A stretch of DNA of 64,000 nt from NCBI GenBank assembly GCA_019285755.1, contig CP079103.1:1054001-1118000 (forward strand). The letters run 5' to 3'. Position 1 is the stretch's first letter. The number at the start of each line of letters is the position of its first letter. The stretch is from Chitinophaga sp. E66. Its GTDB lineage: Bacteria > Bacteroidota > Bacteroidia > Chitinophagales > Chitinophagaceae. Of the stretch, positions 44,269-54,428 are shown piece by piece. The notes beneath the pieces were generated by a model. It was not told the DNA's origin, searched no databases, and saw only the letters and a list, made by a program, of their open reading frames with translations. A program made the position numbers and the translations under genes.

Positions 44269-44603
44269 TAGTAGCTACCTGCAGCGCTTTACAGCCCCGT
44301 GTGCCCTGCATATTCATCCCACTTTTACAAAGGCTTTGTTACAAAAGCAACGATTATAAACTTTGCTTGCAGATTACCGTTATACAGTCAATTTGAAGGG
44401 ATTTTACCATGAAACATATTGCTAATGTGTTTGTAGTAGTCTAACCGCAATTTTTGTTGAAAAATATTCTAAGTATTTCATTATCAAAATATACGCTTGC
44501 CTTAACTTTGTAAGGCAGGCCATCTCCATTAGGGATCTCTAAGGGCCGCGGGTGCCATTTCTTTACTTCATATGCCTGCTTTATATCATGTCTTAGCAAC
44601 GCA

Positions 44604-44845
44604 TCAAGTCCACCTCAAGTCCACCTCAAGTCCACATCAAGTCCACATCAAGTCCACCTTACCTCCACGGTTCTGGTAAGTGCCTGGTAGGCTCCTACAG
44701 GCTCCCGGCAGGGTCCATTGCCTCTAACTTCCCGCTAGCTTCCCTTTAACAGCTATCTAGTTTCCCTCTTCCTTCCCTCTAGTTTCCCTTTAATTACCTT
44801 TGTACTTCTATTTCCCTTCTATCATCTTTCCCTCTTGTTTCCCTT
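44604..44845. repeat. Degenerate repeat with an 11-nt period (22 units)
   Basis: Five near-identical units TCAAGTCCACC (44604-44658) continue without loss of register into a drifting series: TGCCTGGTAGG, CTCCTACAGGC, TCCCGGCAGGG, then TAGCTTCCCTT, TAGTTTCCCTC, TAGTTTCCCTT, ATCTTTCCCTC and TTGTTTCCCTT, ending at 44845. The period is exactly 11 for 242 bases. The late units are almost pure pyrimidine on this strand. This is not a CRISPR array: there are no spacers. The rest of the 44269-44976 gap (44269-44603, 44846-44918) shows nothing I can name. Confidence 0.75.
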
Positions 44846-44918
44846 CTGGCTTTTTGACGCGATCATCCATCCACCGCATTTTTCCGCATCGCGTAAACCG
44901 TTTTCCCGATACGATTGA

Positions 44919-44946
44919 TTGAAATGACCGCCTGATTTTACATTTG
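44919..44946 (+). promoter_or_regulatory. Promoter of the TonB-dependent receptor
   Basis: TTG at 44919-44921 and TACATTTG at 44939-44946, a 17-base spacer, 30 bases before the ATG. I see no clear Fur box. Confidence 0.6.
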
Positions 44947-44976
44947 CGGCCGGTTTTAACATTTCATTAATACACT

Positions 44977-47402
44977 ATGCATATCAAATTCAGACATATC
45001 ACCAGCCTGATAGCCGTTTTCTTCGCTATCGCATTGGCTTTCCCCGCAATGGCCGGCGTTGAGCCGCTTTCCGCTATAAGGCTGAAAGTAGTTACCAATG
45101 ACGGCAATCCCGCACCCTATGTAACCGTTCAGCTGAAAGAAAAGAACAGGGGCGGCTGGACCAACGAAAAAGGCGAATACGTATTCCGGAAGCTCCATGC
45201 CGGCCGCTATACCGTACAGGTGTACCTCATCGGCTATAACAAAGTGGAGAAGGAAGTAGATCTGAAGGAAGACGAGATTCAAACTATAGACATTGAGCTG
45301 GAAGCCTCCCATGCGGAACTCCAGGAAGTGGTAATCAACGGCGAGAGGAATAAATATAAAGTCGATAAGGTTTCCGGTTCCCTCCGCCTGCAAACCCCAT
45401 CCTGGAAGTTCCCAGAACATCCAGATCGTATCTTCTTACGTGCTGGCCGACCAACAGACATTCGATATCGTGGACGGCATCACCCGCAACGTAAGCGGCG
45501 CCACCCGCATGGGCCACTGGGATAACCAATACGCCAACATCAGGATGCGCGGATCCAAGATCCCCGCATTCCGGAATGGCATGAACATCGAACAAAGCTG
45601 GGGCCCCACCGCGGAAGACGCATCCATGATCGAGCGCATCGAATTCGTGAAAGGCCCTGCAGGCTTCATGCTCGCAGCCGGAGAACCGGGTGGGTTCTAC
45701 AATGTGGTGACCAAGAAACCTACCGGTCAAACCCGTAACGCAGTGAACCTCAGCATGGGCAGCTTCGCCACTTATCGCGCTGCGCTCGACTTCGACGGCA
45801 AACTGAGCAAAGACGGCAAATGGCTCTACAGGCTCAACCTCGCCGGGCAACAGAAAGACTTCTTTACCAAGTACAACTACAACAAGCGCTTCGTTATCGC
45901 CCCGGTCGTAAAATACCTGCTGGACGACAGAACGTCCTTCACCCTTGAATATACCTACCAGGCCTCCAAATACCTCGGCAACGGTAACTACACTTTTTCC
46001 AAACGCAAGCTGCTGGACGAAGACATCAAAAACGACTTCTTCTACCAGGACCCCTCCTGGAACCCAGCACCCTGAAAGATCATAGTGTTTACCTGTACTT
46101 CGATCACGAGTTCAGCGACAAATGGAAAGCGCATGCGCAGGTGGCGTACTTCAACTTCGCCATGGAAGGCAGCAGCATGTGGCTCTCCAGCATTGAGCAG
46201 AACGGTGACATGAAACGGTACGTGAGTCAGGGCGACGAAGCCGGCGAAAACCGCTTCGGTCAGTTCTCCATCAGCGGCGAAGAGTATACCGGCGGCATCC
46301 GTCACCGTATCCTGGGAGGTGTGGACATGGGCATCAAGAAATTCTGGGGCGATTTCCGTACCCTGAAGAACGACATCCGCCTTCAGAACAACGAGATCTT
46401 CAACGTTTACAATCCCAAATATGGTATCCCCTTCGATTCCATGCCTAAGCTGGACCGCAGCAGGAGCGTACGCCAACGTGCCGCTAACTCTGCTTACATC
46501 ACGTCCGTAAGCTATGCTTCCGCCTATGTGCAGGACGAGCTGGGCTTCTTCGACAACACCCTTCGCCTTTCCGTAGCCGGCCGCTTCACCCAGGCTATGA
46601 CCACCGGTCGCGATAAGGCTTCTGATAAGGTAGACAAGGTATTCTCTCCCCGTGTAGGCCTGAGCTATTCCATCGACAAGAACACCAGCGTATACGCGTT
46701 GTATGACCAGTCGTTCGTACCGGTTACCGGCGTAGATTCTTCCGGCCGTGCCTTCGACCCGGTTAAAGGCAATGACATTGAATTCGGGGTGAAGAGAGAC
46801 TGGTTCAAAGGCCGTCTCAGCACCTCTGCCACAGTTTACCAGATCAAGCGTGTGAACGATAAGACCAATACCGGCCTGGTAGACAGCCGCGGTCAGGCCG
46901 TGATGATCCAGCTGGGCGAAACCACCACTAAAGGCGTTGAAATCGACGTGACCGGTGAACTGGCTCCCGGCCTGAATGTAACGCTGAATTACGCGCTCAC
47001 CGACTCCAAGATCACCCGGGAATCTCCCACCATCGTGGACGAAGCCAAGAAAACCGTAGGCAACATCACTCCCAATACGGCGAAGCATGTGACCAACGCC
47101 TGGTGAACTATCGTATGGTTAAAGGCCCCTTGAAAGGCTTTGGCGTATCCGGAGGCATCCAGTGGCAGGCAGAGCGTGCCGTAGGCGCTACCAAAGTATC
47201 CAACATCCCCAACTTCTTCCGTGTAGACGGCGGCCTGAACTACCAGGTAGGCAAATACAACATCGGCCTGGTTGTCAACAACCTCCTGGACGATCGCAAG
47301 CTTCTGACGCAGGCCACCCTGCCGACCAACGCTTCCGGTTATTACACTTACATCGTGGAAGCCCGCCGGAACTACCGGATGACTTTCGGGTACCGGTTTT
47401 AA
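44977..47402 (+). CDS. TonB-dependent siderophore receptor
   Basis: An outer-membrane receptor that takes up ferric siderophores with energy from TonB. It has a signal peptide (AVFFAIALAFPAMA), a carboxypeptidase-regulatory-like domain (VTVQLKEKNRGGWTNEKGEY), a plug (GSKIPAFRNGMNIEQSWGP, IERIEFVKGPAGFMLAAGEP, GGFYNVVTKKP) and a barrel with the usual late motif LNYQVGKYNIGLVVNNLLD, ending FGYRF. The plug is of the FhuA/ferrichrome type. Breaks near 45410, 46065 and 47103. About 808 residues after repair. The ligand is not determined by sequence. Confidence 0.93.
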
Positions 47403-47425
47403 TGAATGAGATTTTTTATATGGAG

Positions 47426-47455
47426 AGGCGTCCTGCTTGGCAGGGCGCCTTTTTT
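47426..47455 (+). terminator. Terminator after the siderophore receptor
   Basis: AGGCGTCCTG pairs with CAGGGCGCCT (one T-G pair), followed by five T. Confidence 0.85.
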
Positions 47456-47551
47456 GTAGGGGAGGCACGATAACATGAGTCTTATCATGAGACGCATGTT
47501 TCCCGCGTTTCTAAAATCTTTCTTAAATTACAGTAACTAAAGAAATAATGT

Positions 47552-47881
47552 ATGGGCGATTGGCATTCATTAATTAACCTCATCAGGCAATTCAATCAGG
47601 AACGTGACTGGAGTCAATTTCATAATGCTAAAGATCTGGCGTTGGCATTAAGTATTGAAGCCGGTGAATTGAATGAATTGTTTCTCTGGAAGCATGCGGA
47701 TGAAGCAGATCCTGAAAAAGTGAAAGAGGAACTGGCGGATATTTTTACCTATGCACTTCAGTTGGCAGATAAGTATGGTTTTGATATTAACGAGATAGTA
47801 AGTAGTAAGATTCATAAAAACGCATTGAAGTATCCTGTAGATAAAGCGAAAGGCAACGCTAAGAAATATAACGACTTATGA
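47552..47881 (+). CDS. MazG-like nucleotide pyrophosphohydrolase
   Basis: A 109-residue all-alpha NTP pyrophosphohydrolase. The metal-binding pairs are E36xxE39 (SIEAGELNELFLW) and E60xxD63 (VKEELADIFTYAL), the MazG/iMazG signature. Such enzymes hydrolyse (d)NTPs or alarmone-like nucleotides. The gene is intact, AT-rich compared with the receptor before it, and its stop overlaps the start of the next gene by four bases (ATGA), so the two proteins are made together. That coupling suggests it supplies or removes a nucleotide relevant to the partner. No TAnnTTTG promoter is obvious in the 96-base gap. Confidence 0.92.
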   Translation: MGDWHSLINLIRQFNQERDWSQFHNAKDLALALSIEAGELNELFLWKHADEADPEKVKEELADIFTYALQLADKYGFDINEIVSSKIHKNALKYPVDKAKGNAKKYNDL

Positions 47882-50087
47882 ATTTCTCCAATGAGTTTAA
47901 GATATGTCAATACAGTTTCGATAATTCTATTATTGACACGTTGAATGATTACCACTTTGCGCAGGAATGTTGGCCTGTCGTTTATGTGATTAAGGAAACC
48001 GGAAATAAGAAACTGGCCGCATATGTCGGCGAGACTTTTGATATTATTACAAGATTTGATACCCATCTGAGACACTCAGATAAAAGTCAGTTACAGGATG
48101 CGTTATTGATTTCAGGTAACAAATTCAACAAATCTGCTACACTCGATATTGAAGCGAAATGCATTCGTTATATGGCGGGCGACGGGCGCTATAAATTACT
48201 GAATGCAAATCTGGGATTGGCTCACCATAATTATTACCAGAAGCAGGAATTGTACGATGAGATTTTCAGATCGATTTGGGAAGAACTGCTTGCATTGGGT
48301 GTAGCAAAACACTCGATAAAGGAAATCGATAACTCGGATCTTTTCAAATATTCACCATACAAGTCTTTAAGTACTGAACAGACAAAAAGCCTGATAATAA
48401 TACTGGAATCATTGTTAAATGATAAGTATGAAAGTATCGTAATCGAAGGTGGCGCAGGTTCGGGGAAAACCGTACTTGCAGTATTCCTTTTAAATTAATG
48501 CACACCACTTTCGATGACTTCAATTTTAGTGTTTTTGGGCCGGAAGATCAACGCATTGTCGATCTTGTCTTAAAGCTAAAGCAAAAGTTTGTAAATCCGA
48601 CAATGGCCCTGGTTATACCGGTGGATTCGTTTCGGGCTACAGTGCAAAAGATTTTTCGAAATGTGGAAGGTTTAGATGCAGATATGGTAGTAGCTCCAGC
48701 CGATCTTGGAAGGAATGGTTACAATATTATTTTGGTTGATGAAGCGCACCGTCTTCGAAGAAGAAAGAATCTTGGAACTTACTTTGGTACTTTCGATGCC
48801 GTTTCGAGAAAACTGGAATTTGATCCCAAAGTCCATACGGAACTCGATTGGGTGTTAAAACAATCAGATAAGCGAATTTTGTTTTATGATGAGTTTCAAA
48901 CGGTTCGGCCTTCTGACGTTCCGCAGGAGGTATTTGATCTGCTGAAGAATCAAAAGAAAACGAAACTGGATTTTCTACTTTCTCAATTTAGGGTGAAAGG
49001 AGGCCGGAGATATGTTGAGTTGATTTCTAATTTATTGAATGCGGAACTTCCTGATGAGGGTGTCGTAAGACGAATTCCAAATTATGAATTCTTACTCTTT
49101 CATGATTTGCAACACATGTTGGATAGAATTAAGGAAAAAGATAACAAAGAGCATCTGGCGAGGACTTTAGCAGGTTATGCATGGCCGTGGCTTTCCAAAA
49201 AACGGAAGGATGTCCAGCCAAAAGATTTTGACATCGAAATAGGACCGATTAAATTAAAGTGGAATAGTGTAAACAAAGATTGGATTAACTCCGCGAATGC
49301 AATTAATGAAGTCGGCTGTATACATACCGTTCAGGGTTATGACCTAAATTATGCGGGAATTATTTTCGGTCATGAGATTGGGTATGACAAGGAGAGAAAA
49401 GAAATATTTATCCGGGAGGAGAAATATTTTGATAGAAATGGCAAAATTGGAATTAAAGACCCCGGGCAATTAAAGCGCTTTATTCTCAATATATACAAAA
49501 CGATGATGTTGCGTGGTATTAAAGGGACATATATCTATGTTTGTGATGAGCCTCTCAGGGAGTATTTTTCCAAACACATCCAGCTTTATGTAGATGAACA
49601 GGCGATGGTAAAAACGGAACTTCAGCCGGAACCCTTCGTGAATTGTGTTCCATTATATGATCTAAGTGCAGCAGCGGGAGAATTTAGTGAACAGCAAAGC
49701 GTTACTGATGAAGTTCAATGGTATCCGGTTAATAAAGGAACGCCGATTTCCAAAGAGCATTTCGCATGTAAGGTGATAGGAAATTCAATGAACAAAATGA
49801 TACCCACGGGCGCTATTTGTCTCTTTCGTAAATATTCAGGTGGAACAAGAAATGGCGATATAGTGCTGGCTTCGCTCACTGACCGGCAGGATCATGATTT
49901 TGGTTCTAATTATACTGTCAAAAGATACAAAAGCAAGAAGAAGGATAGTGCTGATGGTGGATGGGAGCACATAGAAATTATTTTGGAACCCGCATCTACA
50001 GATCCTTTCTATCAAAATATTGTCCTGAAAGGAGATGAGCTGGTTTATATGAAGGTAATTGGCATATTTGAAAGAGTATTATCATGA
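47878..50087 (+). CDS. GIY-YIG nuclease / DUF2075 helicase / LexA-like S24 peptidase fusion
   Basis: One gene of about 736 residues after restoring an A near 48495 (FLLK-LMHTT). Residues 34-95 are GIY-YIG-like: VVYVI, AYVGET, R59, H63 and a Glu at 92. Residues 165-560 are a DUF2075 (Schlafen group 3) helicase: Walker A GGAGSGKT (191-198), DEAH (288-291) and GCIHTVQGYDLNYAGII. Residues 590-736 match the LexA/UmuD S24 fold: Ala600-Gly601 (SAAAGEFSE), Ser637 (VIGNSMNKMIP), NGDIVLAS and Lys682 (YTVKRY). The spacing fits a self-cleaving protein. Low GC suggests transfer. Role as a damage-triggered effector is inferred. Confidence 0.85.
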
Positions 50088-50124
50088 AAGGTTTTACCTG
50101 ACTGGACCCCTTACTGCCATCAAA

Positions 50125-50555
50125 ATGAATCAGTACATGCCCGACCAATCACAAGTTACTTCCACCACAAAACACCACCTCCGCCTCCACCACCCTGAAC
50201 TCCTCCGCGACCAATTCGACCGCCCGGACGGCTCCTTCGAGTGCCAGCTGCAAAGCCCGTCGAAACACTTCTCCATCTGGATAGCCAGCTACAATTGCGA
50301 GATCACCGTAGGCCTGCAATCTCCGGACGGCGACTCCGGTTGCCATACGCATTTCACGCCTTACCGGGAGACGGATCTTCCAGGCGTATTAGCCAGTATG
50401 TCGGAGCTGATGAAAGATATCATGAATGATGAAGTGCTGTTTTACCATAGCTCCGTCCACGGCTATAGCTGGACGAGCGACAGGGACGCGTTACTGGAAG
50501 AAAAGCAACCACATGAAACGATAATGTTCTTTTCCTGGTGGGGAAAATTAACTAG
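50125..50555 (+). CDS. Hypothetical protein
   Basis: About 143 residues with no recognised domain. The sequence is polar and His/Trp-rich in places (FSIWIASYNCEITVGLQSP, GCHTHFTPYRE, VHGYSWTSDRDALLEE) and ends FFSWWGKIN if one A is restored near 50547; without it the frame runs through a terminator, which is unlikely. I start at ATG 50125 (MNQYMPDQ). It has no signal peptide and the GC content returns to the genome average, so it probably does not belong to the preceding module. Confidence 0.6.
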
Positions 50556-50588
50556 AGAGAAGGCCCGTCACCGGGCCTTCTCTTTTTC
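50556..50588. terminator. Bidirectional terminator
   Basis: A perfect 12-bp stem, AGAGAAGGCCCG with CGGGCCTTCTCT, followed by five T on the plus strand. It lies between convergent genes. Confidence 0.9.
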
Positions 50589-50592
50589 TATT

Positions 50593-51760
50593 TTACGCTG
50601 TCAAAAACGCCTTCACTTCACTCGCCCATAACTCCGGGGCTTCCAGTGCGGCGAAGTGACCGCCCTTTTCCATTTGCATATAGCGCTGCAGGTTTACCCT
50701 TCTTTCCGCCCATTCTTTGGGAGTGGGAGCGTCGCCGGGGAAGACCGCCACACCTGTGGGAACGGTTACTTTCTGGTTGCTGGCGAGGTGTTGCGGGTCG
50801 TCTACCGCATAGGTGCGCATGGAGGAATTGATCGTCTGTGTGACCCAGTAGATCATCACGTTGGTGATCAGTTCGTCTTTCGTGAAATGGTCTTCCAGCG
50901 TGCCACCGGGTGTGCGCCAGGCGTTGAACTTCTCGATGATCCAGGCGGCGAGGCCGGCGGCGAGTCGTTGAGGCCGTAGGCCTGGGTCTGGGGTTTGGTG
51001 GAATGGAGCATGGCGTAAGCGCCCTCCTGGTACCACCATCCCTGCACGAACTGCCCGAATTCCTGCTCTGCTTTCGACATCTGGCTCCAGTCTTCCGTGC
51101 CGTTGGGATACCCCACGTCCGTCAGGTGGATGGCTTTGACGTTGGCGGTGTACAGGTTGGCGAGGACTTGGCGATGCCCTGCCCCAGGTCGCCACCGGCA
51201 GCGAAGTAGGTTTTGTAGCCCAGGACGTCCGTCATCAGCGTTGCGAATAGCTTAGCGGAACCATCGTCTGTTTCAGCGTCATGACTCGAGAAACCGAAGC
51301 CCGGGATGGAAGGGATCACCAGGTCAAATTCGCCGGCCAGGAGTGGAATGACCTTGTAGAAGCGGTAAAAGCCATCCGGCCAGCCGTGGATCAGCAGGAG
51401 GGGCGGGCGCCGGGATTAGGGCTTTTAATGTGGAGGTAGTGGATCGTCTTCCTTCGATCTCCACGCTGAACTGGGGAACTGGTTAAGCGCGGCTTCCTGC
51501 TTGCGCCAGTCGTAGCCGTTTTGCCAATATGCGACCAGGTCTTTGAGGAACACGGGATCTGTACCGTATTTCCAGCCGATGTTAGCGGGAGCGTCGGGCC
51601 AGCGGGTCTGGCGGAGGCGGGCATGGAGGTCGTCCAGCACAGCTTGCGGGACATCGATCTTGAATGGTTTTGCAGTAAACATATAGTCGGGTTTGGTGGT
51701 CTGTGCTTGTGCGGTTATGGCGATAACAGCAATAGTTAGGAAAATAATGACTTGTTTCAT
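50593..51760 (-). CDS. Secreted epoxide hydrolase (EHN domain, alpha/beta hydrolase)
   Basis: About 390 residues after repair. It has a signal peptide (VIIFLTIAVIAITAQAQ), then the epoxide-hydrolase N-terminal region (FKIDVPQAVLDDLHARLRQ, TRWPDAPANIGWKYGTD) and the alpha/beta core: HGWPDGFYRF, VIPSIPGFGFSS, the nucleophile elbow AAGGDLGQGIA and the late His in KGGHFAALEAPE. Breaks near 51470, 51400, 51165 and 50965. Typical enzymes open epoxides with water; the substrate here is unknown. It stands alone and converges on the gene at 50125. Confidence 0.88.
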
Positions 51761-51931
51761 CGTTTTCAGTTTGATGAAACAAATGTCCGGCCGGGTTATG
51801 ACAGCCGTATGTCAGTAGTAAAACGGGTCGTGCGATAAAAATACACAAATACTTCAAACCACCAACAGCTCTGCATTACAGCATGTTTCACCATTAAAGG
51901 TTGTAACAGTTAATAAGGGGTTGTTATTATG

Positions 51932-51946
51932 TGCAACAATGTTGCA
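51932..51946. promoter_or_regulatory. Palindrome before the lipoprotein gene
   Basis: TGCAACA, one base and TGTTGCA form a perfect 7-bp inverted repeat 13 bases before the ATG at 51960. It could be an operator or a 5' UTR hairpin. Confidence 0.4.
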
Positions 51947-51959
51947 GTATATTGCCGTT

Positions 51960-52786
51960 ATGAGAAAGCTCCTGACCTTGTTGGTGATCACCGGTATGGT
52001 ATCCTGTTCTACCACCCGAAACATCACCGTCATCCCTGAAAGCGACCGCGCCCTGGCGGATACACTGTTGGCATATGCCCTCGACCATGAGGCTGTTTAT
52101 TCCCTCCTCGATACGCTAAAACCCATCAGCAGCGTGAAGTTGCTGCGCTTCCCCGTGGCTAAGGATTCCACGATGGAACCGGGCGAAGCTGCCATAGTGA
52201 AGGATGTAAAGCACCTGGAGGAAATCGAGCGCTACCAGCGGATATGCCGTTCCCTCAGCTCGGGCGACTGGCAATTCATCCTCGTGCCATTCAATATGAA
52301 CAATGGAGGGAACGCAGCATGGAAATCTATGTGGTGCGGAAAGGCCGCTTCGCGTCCGTATTAAAGGAGCACGCCGCTTTCTTCGGGCAATGGGGCTTTA
52401 CGCCTTCGGCAGATCCGGCGGTAGTACTGGCCGTGACGGAATATGAAAAGCAATCAGACCGCTATCGCGCTTATGGATACCTGTTCGGATACCCGGGTTA
52501 TGCGGTGGATTTCTTCGTGGAGTCATCGAAAGTATCCGAAGCAGATCCGAAAAAGAAACTGGTGCCGCGGGATTTCTTCAGTATACCGGTGTATGCGGGG
52601 AAGTCGGGGTACTTTACCTATGCCATGCCCAAAGGGCATCGCCCCGGCGAACAGGATTCGGCGTTGTACAACCTGGCGGCGCAGACGCTGGAGCGGTATA
52701 AGGCCATCCGGGAAAAGTATGTGACGGCAGAGGGGCTGAAAGCTACGCTGTTATGGAAGGAATGGAACGGCAACCGCCGCAAATAA
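51960..52786 (+). CDS. Hypothetical lipoprotein
   Basis: About 275 residues. The N-terminus MRKLLTLLVITGMVSCSTT ends in a lipobox with Cys, so it is a lipid-anchored envelope protein. The body (LADTLLAYALDHEAVYSLLD, KPISSVKLLRFPVAKDSTM) and C-terminal part (FFGQWGFTPSADPAVVLAV, RDFFSIPVYAGKSGYFTYAMP) match no family I recall. One base is lost near 52305. I start at 51960 because the in-frame ATGs upstream (51921, 51939) precede the palindrome and lack a signal sequence. Confidence 0.75.
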
Positions 52787-52911
52787 CAGTATTCAATAAT
52801 TAATCTTCATTTCATTTCCTTGCTTTGTCATTTCAACACAAGGCATCATTCGTATTTTAACTTCCCCATATAACTTTCCATTACTGCGATTAGCGGTATT
52901 ATAAGACTATT

Positions 52912-54422
52912 ATGGGAAGAAAGCCAAATTTCGACAAGATGTCCAGGTCAGCTGGCGAAGCATATGACAAGGATTTCAAGAAAGCGATGAAGTTGTATGC
53001 GAAGTACATAGACTCCCCTTGCGCATGGATGCGATCCTGGGATATGGATTCAGTGCCATTCAACTCAAACAATTTGACGACGCCCTTGCCGTTCTCAAAG
53101 ACGCAGGGAACGAAGGCCGCTATCAGTTTAGAAAGTATGTAGCCTGGTTGACAGCATATTGCTATATGGCTACGGAAGAAAAGAAAAGAAGCCGCTGCCA
53201 ACTATGACATATTACTGCAACTTATCGTAGATGGAATGGATCAGGACGGAGATGAAACGGATTTCACTGACGATGATGTGGATGATTTCGACCCGTTGGA
53301 AGACCTTGACTCGGTAGATGAGGATGATGACGATGAATACGGGGATGAAGACGATGACGAACCAATTCGTTACAGGGATTACATGAGAATCTATGCAATG
53401 GAGATCTCTGGGGTTCCCGGCGTTGTAGAAAGCCTGGCAGATTATCTTGATGATAATGAGAAATGGCTGTCGCCTGATCAGCCGGACAAATGGAGAATAG
53501 GGAATGCGTTAAGTGATCTTGCAACGGATGTTAAAACCCGGCTTCATGATAATAACGTGAGTGAGGAGGTAGCTGAAATTGAAAATAGGAAGCTGTCTAA
53601 CCGGTTGAATGAATTGTCTGTTGTTTATAGTCCCGGATTGGGAGCATCAGTGATGTATGAGCAGGCGCTGGCAGCAAAGCGTACTAATTATGCGGACGGC
53701 ATCCGGAAATTGCGGGAATTGATAATCATACACCCTGAACATGCCAACGCCCTGAGAGATCTTTCAAGGGACGCCCTGGCCGAAAATGATTATGATCTGG
53801 CGGTAGCGCTAATGGAAAGATGTGTGGCCGTATACGATAAGCATGGATGGAGACGTGACGGATCGCAAGGCGATTTCGAAAATGAATTATACATCAAGGC
53901 GGGTTTTCACTATGCGGAAACCGGGAATTATACCGCCAGTGAAGCATTGCTGGTAAAATATTTCGCGCAGCGCCAGCCGGAGGTATATAAATACCTCACC
54001 AGGCCGGATCATCAGCCGGAAGATATCTGGATTGCTATGGCCGAAGGGTATTTGCAAAGAGCTTTTCCTTACCAGGAGCCTGCTGAGGTTTTGCGCCGAA
54101 CACTGTTATTTGCCGATATTGCCATTGCCACAAACAATTCGGTGAAAGGTCACGTAGCCAGGGCCGCCGCATTACTCGGCAATGGCCAGTACGAAGCCGC
54201 AATGGTGAATATCCTGGCGGGTTATGCGGCAGATCCCGATTATGCTAATGTTGCGTATAACCATGCCTGCCTGTTGTCGCTGACGGATGCACCCGTGGAT
54301 GAAGTGGTGACGGTCCTTAAAAAGCTTTGCAGCAAGACCCGGCGCTTAGGTCCCATGCGCGCTGGGATAATGATTTCACCAGGCTTCGCAACGAAGCTTC
54401 ATTCCAGGAACTATTTAACTAA
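52912..54422 (+). CDS. Acidic repeat-rich hypothetical protein, paralogue 1
   Basis: About 504 residues after repair, no signal peptide. The N-terminal part is a short helical repeat (AKYIDSDLRMDAILGYGFSA, FDDALAVLKDAGNEGRYQFR). An Asp/Glu-rich stretch follows (53245-53360, for example DEDDDDEYGDEDDDE), then a helical, TPR-like C-terminal half (GIRKLRELIIIHPEHANALR, DYDLAVALMERCVAVYDKHG, NGQYEAAMVNILAGYAADP). Breaks near 53015, 53185 and 54330. It is followed six bases later by a clear paralogue. Function unknown; TPR-type repeats usually bind proteins. Confidence 0.75.
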
Positions 54423-54428
54423 ACCCCA

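Noticed and set aside
44041..44317. Minus-strand ORFs with protein-like sequence opposite the tmRNA
   Set aside because: They lie over the tmRNA acceptor and T-arm and its terminator; this is a well-known false gene call.
44604..44658. CRISPR-like short direct repeats
   Set aside because: The 11-base units are directly adjacent with no spacers, and no cas genes are present.
46042..47088. A 348-residue minus-strand ORF
   Set aside because: Antisense to the TonB-dependent receptor barrel; no family features of its own.
47878..48498. A separate short GIY-YIG gene ending at the P-loop
   Set aside because: The stop falls directly after Walker A, in an A run; one added base joins it to the rest of the helicase.
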